DNA of 64,000 bases from an uncultured Burkholderiales bacterium (GTDB lineage Bacteria > Pseudomonadota > Gammaproteobacteria > Burkholderiales > Burkholderiaceae_C). Positions 9,359 to 20,169 of the stretch are shown piece by piece. The notes below the pieces were generated by a model. The model did not search any database, was not told the DNA's origin, and saw only the letters and a program-made list of their open reading frames with translations. Position numbers and translations under genes: made by a program. How positions within the stretch are numbered: position 1 is the stretch's first letter; the number at the start of each line of letters is the position of its first letter. The stretch spans positions 682,001 to 746,000 of the forward strand of contig CAIZHQ010000016.1 of NCBI GenBank assembly GCA_903932865.1, in the 5' to 3' direction.

Positions 9359-10414
9359 ATGCGGGTGAATTCAGCCCACGCCTCTCGCCGATCGCTGTTG
9401 CTGGCTGCCGTTGGTTCATTGGCATCAGCGCATGCGCCCATGGCGCTGTCCTCCGAGGCCAGTCGCGCTTTGCCACGCGTGCGTTTGGCCCTGGCCGCCA
9501 GCCACAGCCTTTACCACTTGCCCTTGACACTGGCTGAGCGGCTGGGGTTTTTTCGGCAGGCGGGTATCCAACTGGAGTGGTTGCCACAGGAATCGGGCGC
9601 CAAGGCGTTGAGCATGGCCCTGTCGGGGCAGGCCGATGTGGTGGCCGGGGCTTACGAGCACCTGTTTGCCCTGCACCTCAAGGGGCTCAATTACCAAAGT
9701 TTTGTGCAAATGAGCCGCACGCCACAAGTCAGCCTGGGGGGCAGTACGCGTGGCGGCTTGGCCTGGCGCTCAGGTGCTGACATCCGGGGCGCGCGTTTGG
9801 GCATTTCGGCATTGGATTCAACCACCTACTGGACGGCTTGCCAATGGCTATCGCGTCAAGGTTTGACTGCCGAGGATGTGGTGTTTGTTCCGGTGGGCTC
9901 GTCACAAGGGGTGATGGAGGTGCTGCGCAGCGGCAGCATCGATGCCCTGTGCAATCCGGACCCGGTCATGTACTGGCTGGAGCAAAAAAACGATATCCGA
10001 ATGCTGTGCGATGCCCGAACCCTTCAAGGCACTCGCCACTTGATGGGAGGCGCGGTGCCTGGAGCCAGTTTGTTCGCGCATGCTGAATTTTTGCAACTGA
10101 ATCCTGAACGGGTGCAGGCCCTGAGCGATGGTGTGGTGCAGGCCCTGAAGTGGCTGCAGACAGCCGGCTTGACGGACATATTGCGCGCCGTTCCTGCGGG
10201 CCATTGGATGGGCGACCGGGCGATCTACCTTGGTGCATTTGAGAAGCTGCGGGAGTCTTATGCAGTGGATGGGCTTGTGCGCAGCGAGGATGTGACGCAC
10301 GCCTGGCGTGTGCATGCCAAGTTGATCGGCACTTACGGGCTCAGACAGCTGGTGCCTGAGCGCACATTCACCAACGTTTTCGCGCAAAAGTCCAAAAGCC
10401 GTCGGTTGGCATGA
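9359..10414 (+). CDS. ABC transporter substrate-binding protein, NMT1/THI5-like
   Basis: A 351-residue periplasmic protein with an N-terminal RRSLLLAAVGSLASAHA signal (twin Arg, possible Tat or Sec). The rest is a type-2 periplasmic-binding fold of the SsuA/TauA/NMT1 group: LALAASHSLYHLPLTLAERLG at the start of the mature domain, GQADVVAGAYEHL, and SIDALCNPDPVMYWL. Such proteins bind sulfonates, nitrate, pyrimidine precursors or aromatic acids for ABC import. No permease or ATPase gene is adjacent, so it is an orphan binding protein here and the ligand cannot be assigned. AGGAG at 9352-9356 fits a start at 9359 or the GTG at 9365; GTG at 9356 is also in frame. Confidence 0.75.
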   Translation: MRVNSAHASRRSLLLAAVGSLASAHAPMALSSEASRALPRVRLALAASHSLYHLPLTLAERLGFFRQAGIQLEWLPQESGAKALSMALSGQADVVAGAYEHLFALHLKGLNYQSFVQMSRTPQVSLGGSTRGGLAWRSGADIRGARLGISALDSTTYWTACQWLSRQGLTAEDVVFVPVGSSQGVMEVLRSGSIDALCNPDPVMYWLEQKNDIRMLCDARTLQGTRHLMGGAVPGASLFAHAEFLQLNPERVQALSDGVVQALKWLQTAGLTDILRAVPAGHWMGDRAIYLGAFEKLRESYAVDGLVRSEDVTHAWRVHAKLIGTYGLRQLVPERTFTNVFAQKSKSRRLA

Positions 10415-10475
10415 TCTGCGGCGTCATGAACGTAACGCCCAACAGCTTCGAGGTGCTGGGCAAAAGATGTTCTGT

Positions 10476-12068
10476 TCAGCGTTGGGTTGCAGTTTGGGCT
10501 GCAGGCCTGTTGGAACGCTTGTCGGAACGTGCAGCGGTTTTGGCGGGTGCTTTGCTGCGCTGAGGCACTGACTTTCGGGAGGCCTTGGCCGGCACATAAA
10601 TGCTCAGGGTTTGTCCGTTGAATAACGTGGCGTTCGGTTTGAGCCGGTTCCAGTCTGCCACGTTGGTGGCGCTCACGCCGTGTCGTGATGCCAAACGCAT
10701 GAGCGTATCGCCTTGATGAGCCTTGACTGTGATCTTGCGCAACACCAACTCGGGGGCCAGCAGCAGTTGGCCGTTGTCGGCCAGGTGCTCGGTCACATCG
10801 TTGTCCAGCTTGCCTTGGCGCGGCACCAGCAAAGTGGACCCGGCCTTGACCAGCATGCGAGCCGGAATGCCGTTGACACTGCGCAATTGCTCCACGGACA
10901 TCCCCACTTGCTTGGCCACTTCTTCGGCCGGCATGGTGCGAGGTGCTTGCCATGCGGTCCAGCTGGACAGGCGGCGTTCTGAATGCGCTTGCAGGTTGTT
11001 TTGAAAGACCGTGGCGTTGTCCCAAGGCAGCAGGATGTGCGGCGTGCCTGCTGCCAAAATCACGGGACGGTTCATGGCCGGGTTCAGGGCCTTGAAGTTG
11101 TCCAGGCTCACGTTGGCCAGTTTGGCGGCGATGGCCACGTCGATGTCCCGTTCGATGGCCACGCTCTTGAAGTAAGGGTGGTTCTGGATCAGCGGCAACT
11201 CGGTTTTGAAGGCTTCGGGCTGGGCGACGATGTTTTTGACCGCCTGCAACTTGGGTACGTAAAAACGCGTTTCGTTGGGCATGCGCAGGTCGCTGTAGGT
11301 CAGTGGCAATCCTTGCGCTTTGTTGCGCGCCAGAGCCCTGCCCACGCTGCCTTCGCCCCAGTTGTAGGCGGCCAGGGCCAGGTGCCAGTCGCCGAACATG
11401 GTGTAAAGTTTTTGCAGGTAATCGAGTGCTGCGCGGGTGGACTCCAGCACATCACGTCGCTCATCCCTGAAGAGGTTTTGTTTCAGGTCGAAATATTTGC
11501 CTGTGGCCGGCATGAATTGCCACATGCCCGCAGCCTTGGCGCTGGAAACGGCTTGTGGGTTGAAGGCCGATTCGATGAAGGGCAGCAAAGCCAGCTCGGT
11601 GGGCATCTTGCGCCGCTCCAGTTCCTCAACGATGTGAAACAGGTAAGGCCGCGAGCGCTCGGTCATGCGCAGCATGTAGTCGGGCCGGCTGGCATACCAC
11701 TGCTCGCGGCTGCGCACCAAATCGTTGTCCAGATCGGGCATGGCAAAGCCGCGGCGGATGCGCTCCCAAATGTCAATTTGCTCTTGCAGGCCGAGAATGG
11801 CATGGGGCTTGAGGGCCACCGGCCGCTCCCCGTTCTTTTCGGTCACCGCAGGCGTCAAAGGCCCCACAGGACCTGTAATGGGAAAGGGCGCCGGCACCGT
11901 CAAAGCGGTTGGTGCAGGCGTTGTGGGTGCTGCCTCGGCCGCTGGCAGGCGCTCCATGGGAGTCTCAGGGGTAGGCACCGAGGTGGCGCATCCAGATATA
12001 AAAGCCGCCAGCAGCAATGCCCAGCTGGGGCGCACAAGGCGGGCTGAGGCTAGGGCGGTCATGTTCAT
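10476..12068 (-). CDS. mltD: Membrane-bound lytic murein transglycosylase D
   Basis: A 530-residue lipoprotein. A signal peptide with lipobox ISGC gives outer-membrane anchoring. The SLT family 1 domain follows, with the catalytic Glu in LPFIESAFNP, then AAGMWQFMPATG and ALAAYNWGEGSVGRA. A C-terminal LysM repeat (HQGDTLMRLASRHGV, VADWNRLKPNATL) is clear, and a weaker LysM-like stretch precedes it (PAEEVAKQVGMSVEQLRSVN). MltD cleaves glycan strands of peptidoglycan to anhydro-muropeptides. The start at 12068 overlaps the gloB stop as ATGA; an in-frame ATG 18 bases upstream is also possible. The basic Ser/Lys/Ala tail is unusual but not disruptive. Confidence 0.92.
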   Translation of the reverse strand: MNMTALASARLVRPSWALLLAAFISGCATSVPTPETPMERLPAAEAAPTTPAPTALTVPAPFPITGPVGPLTPAVTEKNGERPVALKPHAILGLQEQIDIWERIRRGFAMPDLDNDLVRSREQWYASRPDYMLRMTERSRPYLFHIVEELERRKMPTELALLPFIESAFNPQAVSSAKAAGMWQFMPATGKYFDLKQNLFRDERRDVLESTRAALDYLQKLYTMFGDWHLALAAYNWGEGSVGRALARNKAQGLPLTYSDLRMPNETRFYVPKLQAVKNIVAQPEAFKTELPLIQNHPYFKSVAIERDIDVAIAAKLANVSLDNFKALNPAMNRPVILAAGTPHILLPWDNATVFQNNLQAHSERRLSSWTAWQAPRTMPAEEVAKQVGMSVEQLRSVNGIPARMLVKAGSTLLVPRQGKLDNDVTEHLADNGQLLLAPELVLRKITVKAHQGDTLMRLASRHGVSATNVADWNRLKPNATLFNGQTLSIYVPAKASRKSVPQRSKAPAKTAARSDKRSNRPAAQTATQR

Positions 12069-12838
12069 CGGAAGTCGTTTTTCCATTGGCGAAGAGCTGC
12101 AAAGGTGGTGACATCATCCACGGCCAATCGGTCATGCTGTTGCACCGCCGCAGCTACAGAGGTCTGGCGGCTTCGCAAGAAAGGGTTGATGGCGCGCTCG
12201 GTATGAAGTGCCACGGGCAAGGTGGGCAGGGTTTGGCTGCGCAGACGCGTGCAGAGCGCCAAATGGTCTTGCAGCGCCAAGTTACCGGGTTCAACGGCCA
12301 GTGCAAACTTCAGGTTCGACAAGGTGTACTCGTGGGCGCAGCAAACCCGCGTGGCATCAGGCAAGGCGGCCAAGCGGTCGAGTGAGTCCAGCATTTGGGC
12401 CGGTGTGCCTTCAAACAAACGGCCGCAGCCGCCCGAAAACAGCGTATCGCCACAAAAGAGCAGCGGGTCCTGGCCCGTGGGCTGCGCCCAAAAGGCGATG
12501 TGACCCAGGGTATGGCCAGGCACTTCGTGGACTTGAAACTGCAGCCCATGCCAGTCAAAGCGGTCGCCTTGTTGCAGGCCTCGTGTTGGTACGGGCATTT
12601 GTTCGAGGGCGGGGCCCAATGCTCGTGCCCCGGTTCGGGTCACCAGTTCGGCCAGGCCTGCGGTGTGATCGGCATGGTGGTGCGTGACTAGAATCGTGTC
12701 CAGCTGCACAGTTGGGTGCGCTTGCATCCAAGCCAGCACGGGCGCACTGTCGCCGGGGTCCACCACAAGGGCATGTTGGTCGGTGTGCAACAACCAAATA
12801 TAGTTGTCTGCGAAAGCGGGCAGGGCAATGAGTTTCAT
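12065..12838 (-). CDS. gloB: Hydroxyacylglutathione hydrolase (glyoxalase II)
   Basis: A 257-residue metallo-beta-lactamase-fold enzyme with the glyoxalase II metal motif THHHADHTAG, later ligand segments VPGHTLGHIAFW and LLFCGDTLFSGGCGR, and the C-terminal glutathione-binding region CAHEYTLSNLKFA. It hydrolyses S-D-lactoylglutathione to lactate and glutathione, completing methylglyoxal detoxification. Length and order match family GloB. It overlaps mltD by 4 bases. Its start codon overlaps by two bases the start of the divergent methyltransferase gene, so the two promoters must lie inside each other's coding region or 5' end. Confidence 0.95.
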   Translation of the reverse strand: MKLIALPAFADNYIWLLHTDQHALVVDPGDSAPVLAWMQAHPTVQLDTILVTHHHADHTAGLAELVTRTGARALGPALEQMPVPTRGLQQGDRFDWHGLQFQVHEVPGHTLGHIAFWAQPTGQDPLLFCGDTLFSGGCGRLFEGTPAQMLDSLDRLAALPDATRVCCAHEYTLSNLKFALAVEPGNLALQDHLALCTRLRSQTLPTLPVALHTERAINPFLRSRQTSVAAAVQQHDRLAVDDVTTFAALRQWKNDFR

Positions 12839-13718
12839 GAATCATTCGATTATAGAAAGCCAACCCCCCCCGCCCGCTTGGCTGGCGCATCTCGGTCAGC
12901 CGGTGGCTTCTCGCTTGTTGGCTTGGGAGCAAGCCCAGACCGATGCGCTGCTGGCCGATGTCTTTGGCTACCACGCGGTGCAACTGGGCTGGCCAGAGCT
13001 CAAGGCCTTGCGCCACAACCGAATGCCCCACCGCTGGCAAGCGGGCGCCGAGTTCGAATGGCCTCAATCGAATAAGGCCTTGTGCGCGCCAGAGCGGCCC
13101 AACTTGCCGCCACCGCACTCCCCGCCCCCTGCAATACCGCTGGAGGATGACCCCGACGTCTGGCTGGACAGCCGCGCTTGGCCTTGGCAAGCCGACAGCC
13201 TGGACCTGGTGGTGTTGCCGCACACTTTGGAGCGCTCGGCCGACCCACATGCCTGTTTGCGCGAGGTCGAACGGGTGCTGATTCCCGAGGGGCAAGTGCT
13301 GATCACGGGGCTCAATCCCATGAGTTTGTGGGGATGGCGGCCTCTGCGCGGCAGCCTGCGCCTTGTTGGGGGCGCGCCGGTGCAGAGCCTGATCGCTTAT
13401 CGGCGCCTGCGCGATTGGCTGAGGCTGCTGGGTTTTGAGGTTCAAGTGAGCCGTTTCGGGGGGTGGACCCCAGCCCTGGGCAGTGAGCGCTGGATGCAGC
13501 GCCTGGGTTGGATGGAGCAGGCGGGTGAGCGGTGGTGGCCCATTTTGGGGGGTGTCTACCTGTTGATGGCCACCAAACGTGTGCCCGGGGGACGCTTGCT
13601 GCCGACGCGCCAGTGGCGCACGGTACGATCGCCCGCTGCAGCGACTGCGCCCGTAGCCCACTCCGATACCTTCATGGCCCACCCCCCTGTCAAGAAAGAC
13701 GCTTTTGACCCACGTTGA
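12837..13718 (+). CDS. SAM-dependent methyltransferase, YafS-like
   Basis: A 293-residue class I methyltransferase-like protein resembling E. coli YafS, which also sits between gloB and rnhA. Visible elements are the [20 protein letters not shown] segment (motifs II-III of the fold) and [19 protein letters not shown], typical of methyltransferase type 11. The glycine-rich SAM loop is poor, as in YafS. The start at 12837 (MNHSIIES) is the only ATG well placed and overlaps the divergent gloB ATG. Its last 14 bases overlap the TTG start of rnhA. Substrate unknown. Confidence 0.8.
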   Translation: MNHSIIESQPPPPAWLAHLGQPVASRLLAWEQAQTDALLADVFGYHAVQLGWPELKALRHNRMPHRWQAGAEFEWPQSNKALCAPERPNLPPPHSPPPAIPLEDDPDVWLDSRAWPWQADSLDLVVLPHTLERSADPHACLREVERVLIPEGQVLITGLNPMSLWGWRPLRGSLRLVGGAPVQSLIAYRRLRDWLRLLGFEVQVSRFGGWTPALGSERWMQRLGWMEQAGERWWPILGGVYLLMATKRVPGGRLLPTRQWRTVRSPAAATAPVAHSDTFMAHPPVKKDAFDPR

Positions 13719-14151
13719 AATTCACACCGATGGGGCCTGCAAAGGCAACCCCGGCCCCGGCGGCTGGGGCGTTCGCCTGCAGTCCGGCCAGCATGTGCAA
13801 GAACTGTTTGGCGGCGAGTTGAACACCACCAACAACCGCATGGAGATGACGGCCGTCATCGAAGGCCTCTTGGCTCTGAAGCGACCTTGTCAGGTCACGC
13901 TTTACCTGGACAGCGAATACGTCCGCAAAGGCATCACCGAGTGGATCCACGGCTGGAAAGCCCGGGGCTGGCGAACCGCCGCCAAGCAGCCCGTCAAAAA
14001 TGCCGACCTGTGGCAAAAACTCGACGCCGTGGTGTCCTCTTCGGGACACCAAATTGATTGGCGCTGGGTCAAAGGCCACAACGGTGACCCGGGCAATGAG
14101 CGGGCTGATGCACTCGCCAACCAGGGCGTGGACAAAGCCTTGGGCCGATGA
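13705..14151 (+). CDS. rnhA: Ribonuclease HI
   Basis: A 148-residue RNase HI. The DEDD active site is visible: Asp in [19 protein letters not shown], Glu in [13 protein letters not shown], Asp in [12 protein letters not shown], and the last Asp in NERADALAN, with His in [10 protein letters not shown]. It degrades the RNA strand of RNA-DNA hybrids. No ATG or GTG fits the N-terminus, so I take TTG at 13705, which has AAGAAAG seven bases upstream and overlaps the methyltransferase gene end by 14 bases. The gloB-yafS-rnhA order is shared with enterobacteria. Confidence 0.95.
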   Translation: MTHVEIHTDGACKGNPGPGGWGVRLQSGQHVQELFGGELNTTNNRMEMTAVIEGLLALKRPCQVTLYLDSEYVRKGITEWIHGWKARGWRTAAKQPVKNADLWQKLDAVVSSSGHQIDWRWVKGHNGDPGNERADALANQGVDKALGR

Positions 14152-14300
14152 AATGGGACGTCCAAATCGCATAGACCAAGTCCATGCTGCACGGATGCCA
14201 AAGGCTTGGCCTGTATCAAAGCCCTTGAACCTATGGGGAAATCGCTTGCACGCTGTTACATTTCTGCAGTCTTGGCGTGTGCAACCTGAGAGAAACCTGA
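14152..14300. other. Intergenic gap rnhA to RND adaptor
   Basis: About 150 bases with no hairpin plus T tract and no confident promoter. TTGCAC at about 14247 is a possible -35 element. Recorded as a gap where the RND operon promoter must lie. Confidence 0.3.
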
Positions 14301-15677
14301 ATGGCTTACAAGAATAAATATGCAGTGCTGGCCCTGTTGGGCATTTCCGCGGCCTCTGGGGCCGCATGGTGGTGGCAAAACAAGGCCCCGGTTGACGGTG
14401 CGGCCCCCCCCGCGGCGGCTGCTTCTGCGCCTGGCGGTCCTGCCGCTGCCTCCGGTGGTGCACCCGCTGGTGCGCCAGGGGCCGGGTCGGCAGGCGGCGC
14501 AGGCCGGGCGCCCACAGTGGAAGTTGCCAAGGTCGAGAGCATGACCCTGGTGGACGAGACCCAGGCCGTGGGCAGTTTGCGCTCACGCCAGGGCGTGATG
14601 CTGCGCCCAGAAGTTGGTGGGCGCGTCAAACAGATTTTCTTCAACGATGGCCAGCGCGTGCGCAAGGGTCAGTTGATGGTCCAGTTGGAGGATCAGCTGC
14701 AGCAGGCCCAGGTCGCTCAGGCGCGCGCAGAACTGTCCATCGCCGAGGCCAACCACAAGCGCAACCAGGAACTGGTGGCGCAAAACTTCATCAGCCAGCG
14801 CTCGCTGGACGAGAGCGCAGCAGCCTTGGAGGTCTCGCGCGCCAAGTTGTCTCTGGCACAGGCTACGCTTCAGCGCTTGCAGGTCCTGGCGCCGTTTGAT
14901 GGCATCACCGGCCTCAAGCAAATCAACGTGGGCGATTACCTCAAAGACGGCGCTGACATGGTCAACGTCGAAGACATCGATGCGGTGCTGCTCGATTTCC
15001 GTTTGCCTGAGCGCTTTCAAGCCAAGGTCCGAGCGGGTCAAAAAGCGCAGCTGACGGTTGACGCCTTGCCAGGGAGGCCTTTCTCGGCCATCGTGCAAGC
15101 CGTGGACCCTTTGATCGAAGCCAATGGCCGCTCTGTCGGCGTGCGTGGCTGCATCGACAACCGCCAACAGCAATTGCGCCCAGGCATGTTCGCTCGAGTC
15201 AATGCAGTCTTTGGCGCGCGCGAAAACGCCTTGGTCATTCCCGAGGAAGCCATCATCCCGCAAGGTGGACGCACCTTTGTGGTCAAAGTGGTGCAGGGTG
15301 ACAAGCCTGGTAACTTGGTCTCTGAACGCGTGGCTGTGAAAGTGGGTTTGCGTCAGCCGGGCAAGGTGGAAATCTTGGAGGGCCTGGCTGCAGGCGACAC
15401 CGTGGTCACGGCGGGTCATCAGCGCTTGCAAAAAGACGGCACGGCTGTGCGCGTGGTGGACTTGCCCCAGGCCGCAGGTGGCAAGCCTGGAGGTCCCCCT
15501 GGGCAGTCCGGCGCTGCAGGGTCAGGCGCTTCACCGGCAGGTGCTGCACCACAAGGTGCAGGGCCGCAAGGTGCTCGCCCTTCGGGCGCTGCAGGGCCCA
15601 GCCAGGGCTCGGGCCGTTCTGCGGCCGCCATGTCTGGTCCCAACCCTTGCCTGAGGGAAGCCGATGCAGCTCGCTGA
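14301..15677 (+). CDS. RND efflux periplasmic adaptor (membrane fusion protein)
   Basis: A 458-residue adaptor of the AcrA/MexA/MdtA family. It has an N-terminal hydrophobic anchor, then a long Ala/Pro/Gly linker (about 34-68), the lipoyl half-motif LRPEVGGRVKQIFFNDGQRV, an alpha-hairpin with coiled coil (about 130-190), the second lipoyl half (LAPFDGITGLKQINVGDYL) and beta-barrel and membrane-proximal domains. The C-terminal 60 residues are again Gly/Ala/Pro/Ser-rich low complexity, more than usual for the family. Its end overlaps the permease gene by 14 bases. Substrates cannot be inferred, and no outer-membrane factor gene is adjacent. Confidence 0.9.
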   Translation: MAYKNKYAVLALLGISAASGAAWWWQNKAPVDGAAPPAAAASAPGGPAAASGGAPAGAPGAGSAGGAGRAPTVEVAKVESMTLVDETQAVGSLRSRQGVMLRPEVGGRVKQIFFNDGQRVRKGQLMVQLEDQLQQAQVAQARAELSIAEANHKRNQELVAQNFISQRSLDESAAALEVSRAKLSLAQATLQRLQVLAPFDGITGLKQINVGDYLKDGADMVNVEDIDAVLLDFRLPERFQAKVRAGQKAQLTVDALPGRPFSAIVQAVDPLIEANGRSVGVRGCIDNRQQQLRPGMFARVNAVFGARENALVIPEEAIIPQGGRTFVVKVVQGDKPGNLVSERVAVKVGLRQPGKVEILEGLAAGDTVVTAGHQRLQKDGTAVRVVDLPQAAGGKPGGPPGQSGAAGSGASPAGAAPQGAGPQGARPSGAAGPSQGSGRSAAAMSGPNPCLREADAAR

Positions 15678-18600
15678 AGTCTCCATCCGTCGGCCTGTTC
15701 TGGCCGTGGTCATGTCCTTGTTGATCGTGTTGATTGGTGCCGTCAGCTTCAAGAGCCTGTCACTGCGCGAATACCCCAAAATCGACGAACCTACCGTCAC
15801 GGTGACCACCCGCTATGTTGGGGCCTCGGCTGAAGTGGTCGAGTCGCAGGTCACCAAACCCCTGGAAGATTCGATTGCCGGCATTGATGCGGTGGATGTC
15901 ATCACGTCCATCAGCCGCGCCGAGCAGTCGCAGATCACGGTGCGCTTTCGTCTGGAAAAAGACGCCGACACGGCGGCTGCCGAGGTGCGCGACCGCACTT
16001 CGCGGGTGCGCAACCGTTTGCCTCAAGCCATCGAAGAGCCGGTGATTGCCAAGGTCGAAGCCGATGCCTTTCCGGTGATCTGGCTGGCTTTTTCCAGTGA
16101 CACGCTCAATGCCCTGCAAATCAATGACTTGGTCAACCGCGTGGTCAAGCCGCGACTGCAAACCGTCACGGGCGTGGCCGATGTGCGCATTTTTGGCGAA
16201 CGCAAATACGCCATGCTCGTCTCGCTGGACCATGCCCGCCTGTCGTCCTACAAGCTCACCCCACAAGACGTGGAAGACGCCATTCGGCGCAGCAACCTCG
16301 AGCTGCCTGCGGGCCGGATTGAATCGACCAACCGCGAGTTCAGTGTGTCTTCTCAGACCGACCTGACCCGCCCGGGCCAGTTTGGCGAGATCGTGATCCG
16401 CAGCGTCAACGGCTTTCCGGTCAAGTTGCGCGACGTCGCCCAGATCAAGGAAGACGCCGCCAATGACCGCAGCGCGGTGCGGCTCAATGGGCGGCCGGCT
16501 ATTTCTGCAGGTGTGATTCGGCAGGCCACGGCCAACCCCCTGGAGCTGTCGGCCGGCGTGCGCCAGATGATTCCCCGTCTGAAGGCAGACTTGCCCGGTG
16601 ACATGGCGATCGAGGTGGCCAACGACAACTCGGTCTTCATCGACCGATCCATCAAGAATGTGTTCACCACCATCGTTGAGGCCGTGGTTCTGGTGGCCTT
16701 GGTGATTTTCGTGTTCTTGCGAACCTTGCGGGCCTCGATCATTCCGATCATCACCATCCCGGTCAGTTTGATCGGGGCGTTTGCCATGATGGCTTTGGCA
16801 GGCTTCACCATCAACACCTTGACCCTGTTGGCGCTGGTGCTGGCCATTGGACTGGTGGTGGACGATGCCATCGTGGTGCTGGAAAACATTTACCGGCACA
16901 TCGAAGAGGGGCTGGACCCGTTTTCTGCCGCCATCAAGGGCGTGCGTGAGATCAGTTTTGCGGTCATCGCCATGACCATGACGCTGGCTGCAGTGTTTGC
17001 ACCCTTGGCTTTCACCCCTGGGCGCACCGGCAAATTGTTTGGCGAGTTTGCGCTGGCGCTGGCAGGCGCGGTGATCGTGTCCGGTTTTGTGGCCTTGACC
17101 TTGGCACCGATGCTCAGCAGCAAACTGCTGCGCCACAACCCCAACCCCAGCTGGTTCGACCGCTCCATGGAACGCATGCTCACGGGATTGTCCAACGGCT
17201 ATGAAAGCCTGTTGACGTTGATCCTGAACCGCGCCCGTTGGGTGGTGGTGCTGGTCATGATCGGGTCAGGTGCTGGCATTGCCATGATTTACCCCACCAT
17301 GAAACAAGAACTCGCGCCGCTGGAAGACCGGGGCGTGATTTTGGCCACCGTCAATGCGCCCGATGGCTCTACGCTGGAATACACCGACCGCTATGCCCGT
17401 TCGCTGGAGAAGTTCGGTCAGGCTTATCCCGAGTTCGATCGTATTTTTGCCAACATGGGCAACCCCACAGTCGGCCAAGGTTCGGTGGTTTACCGCGCGG
17501 TGGACTGGGACGAGCGCAAGCGCACGACCCTGGAGATCGCGCGTGAATTGGGTGGCAAGTTCAACAGCCTGCCGGGTGTCAACGCGTTCCCGATCACCCC
17601 CCCTTCCTTGGGACAGGGCTTTCGCGAGCGACCGCTTAACTTTGTGATTCAAACCTCCGACAGCTACCAAAATTTGAATCAGTTGACCCGGCAATTGATG
17701 GACGAGGTGGCCAAGAACCCGGGCATCTTGTCGCCTGATGTGGATTTGCGTCTGAACAAACCCGAGCTGCGCATCGAGGTGGACCGCGTGAAGGCCACCG
17801 AACTGGGCGTGAGCATCGAGGTGGTGGCCCGCACCATCGAGACCATGCTGGGGGGGCGCGTGGTCACGCGCTACAAGCGCGATGCCGAGCAATACGATGT
17901 GATCGTGCAAACTTTGGCCGCCAGCCGAAACACGCCGGACGACATCGACGTGATCCAGGTGCGTGGTCGCAACGACACCATGGTACCGCTTTCTAGCCTG
18001 GTCAAGGTGCGAGAGAGCGTGTCGCCGCGCGAGCTCAACCACTTTGGTCAGCGCCGTTCGGTGTCCATCACCGCCAACCTGGCCCCTGATTACTCGCTGG
18101 GCGAAGCGATCAAGTTCATGGACGAAGCGGCGGCCAAGGTGCTCAAACCGGGCTACACCACCGAGCTCAACGGTACATCGCGCGAATTCAAGAACTCTCA
18201 GGGCGCTTTGGTGGTCGTCTTCGTGCTGGCGCTTCTGTTCATCTTCTTGGTTTTGTCTGCTCAGTTTGAGAGTTTCATCGATCCCTTTGTGATCATGCTG
18301 TCAGTGCCCTTGTCCATGATTGGGGCGCTGCTGGCGCTCAAATTCACGGGAGGCTCGCTCAACGTGTATTCGCAAATCGGCCTGATCACGCTGGTGGGCT
18401 TGATCACCAAGCACGGGATTTTGATCGTGGAGTTCACCAACCAACTGCGCGAACAAGGCATGAACATGCAAGAGGCCTTGGTCAAGGCGTCGGCGCAGCG
18501 ATTGCGACCGATCTTGATGACCACCGGTGCGATGGTGCTCGGCGCGGTGCCGCTGGCCTTGGCCACCGGCGCAGGTGCTGAAAGCCGCACGCAAATTGGC

Positions 18601-18747
18601 TGGGTGATTGTGGGCGGCATGAGCTTGGGCACTTTGCTGGCCATCTTTGTGGTGCCCACCATGTACTCGTTGTTGGCCCGCAAATCGGTGCCAGGGCCGA
18701 ACAAGGCGGTGGCGCATGAGGCTCCGCCCGAGACCGCGGTGCATTGA
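15664..18747 (+). CDS. RND multidrug efflux inner-membrane permease
   Basis: A 1027-residue AcrB/MexB/MdtB-like permease of normal length. MQLAEVSIRRPVLAVVMSLL begins TM1, and the porter domain follows. The TM4 proton-relay region reads LLALVLAIGLVVDDAIVVLENIYRHIEEG, with the conserved Asp pair. GRTGKLFGEFALALAGAVI and the second-half LSVPLSMIGALLALKFTGGS / LITLVGLITKHGILIVEFTNQLR repeats are also clear. It exports hydrophobic compounds using proton-motive force together with the preceding adaptor. It overlaps the adaptor gene by 14 bases, implying translational coupling. Transcription ends at the palindrome at 18781-18818. Confidence 0.93.
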   Translation: MQLAEVSIRRPVLAVVMSLLIVLIGAVSFKSLSLREYPKIDEPTVTVTTRYVGASAEVVESQVTKPLEDSIAGIDAVDVITSISRAEQSQITVRFRLEKDADTAAAEVRDRTSRVRNRLPQAIEEPVIAKVEADAFPVIWLAFSSDTLNALQINDLVNRVVKPRLQTVTGVADVRIFGERKYAMLVSLDHARLSSYKLTPQDVEDAIRRSNLELPAGRIESTNREFSVSSQTDLTRPGQFGEIVIRSVNGFPVKLRDVAQIKEDAANDRSAVRLNGRPAISAGVIRQATANPLELSAGVRQMIPRLKADLPGDMAIEVANDNSVFIDRSIKNVFTTIVEAVVLVALVIFVFLRTLRASIIPIITIPVSLIGAFAMMALAGFTINTLTLLALVLAIGLVVDDAIVVLENIYRHIEEGLDPFSAAIKGVREISFAVIAMTMTLAAVFAPLAFTPGRTGKLFGEFALALAGAVIVSGFVALTLAPMLSSKLLRHNPNPSWFDRSMERMLTGLSNGYESLLTLILNRARWVVVLVMIGSGAGIAMIYPTMKQELAPLEDRGVILATVNAPDGSTLEYTDRYARSLEKFGQAYPEFDRIFANMGNPTVGQGSVVYRAVDWDERKRTTLEIARELGGKFNSLPGVNAFPITPPSLGQGFRERPLNFVIQTSDSYQNLNQLTRQLMDEVAKNPGILSPDVDLRLNKPELRIEVDRVKATELGVSIEVVARTIETMLGGRVVTRYKRDAEQYDVIVQTLAASRNTPDDIDVIQVRGRNDTMVPLSSLVKVRESVSPRELNHFGQRRSVSITANLAPDYSLGEAIKFMDEAAAKVLKPGYTTELNGTSREFKNSQGALVVVFVLALLFIFLVLSAQFESFIDPFVIMLSVPLSMIGALLALKFTGGSLNVYSQIGLITLVGLITKHGILIVEFTNQLREQGMNMQEALVKASAQRLRPILMTTGAMVLGAVPLALATGAGAESRTQIGWVIVGGMSLGTLLAIFVVPTMYSLLARKSVPGPNKAVAHEAPPETAVH

Positions 18748-18780
18748 TCGCCTGATCCGCAGGCGCTGTGCAGCCTCTGA

Positions 18781-18818
18781 TGCATGAAAAAAGCGGCCTA
18801 GGCCGCTTTTTTCATGCA
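18781..18818. terminator. 38-bp perfect palindrome, bidirectional terminator
   Basis: TGCATGAAAAAAGCGGCC followed by its exact reverse complement with TA at the centre. GC-rich stems flanked by A6/T6 give a Rho-independent terminator in either direction. It lies between the convergent RND permease gene and moeA, serving both. Confidence 0.9.
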
Positions 18819-18834
18819 GGTGAAGTCCCGCGGC

Positions 18835-20124
<1,290 letters not shown>

Positions 20125-20169
20125 GGCAATGGCATTGGCAATGGGGACGGTGCTGCCGTGCGGCTCGGT

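Noticed and set aside
15760-17136. Long minus-strand frame within the RND permease gene
   Set aside because: Low-complexity His/Gln/Arg translation with no recognisable domain; the opposite strand encodes the intact permease.
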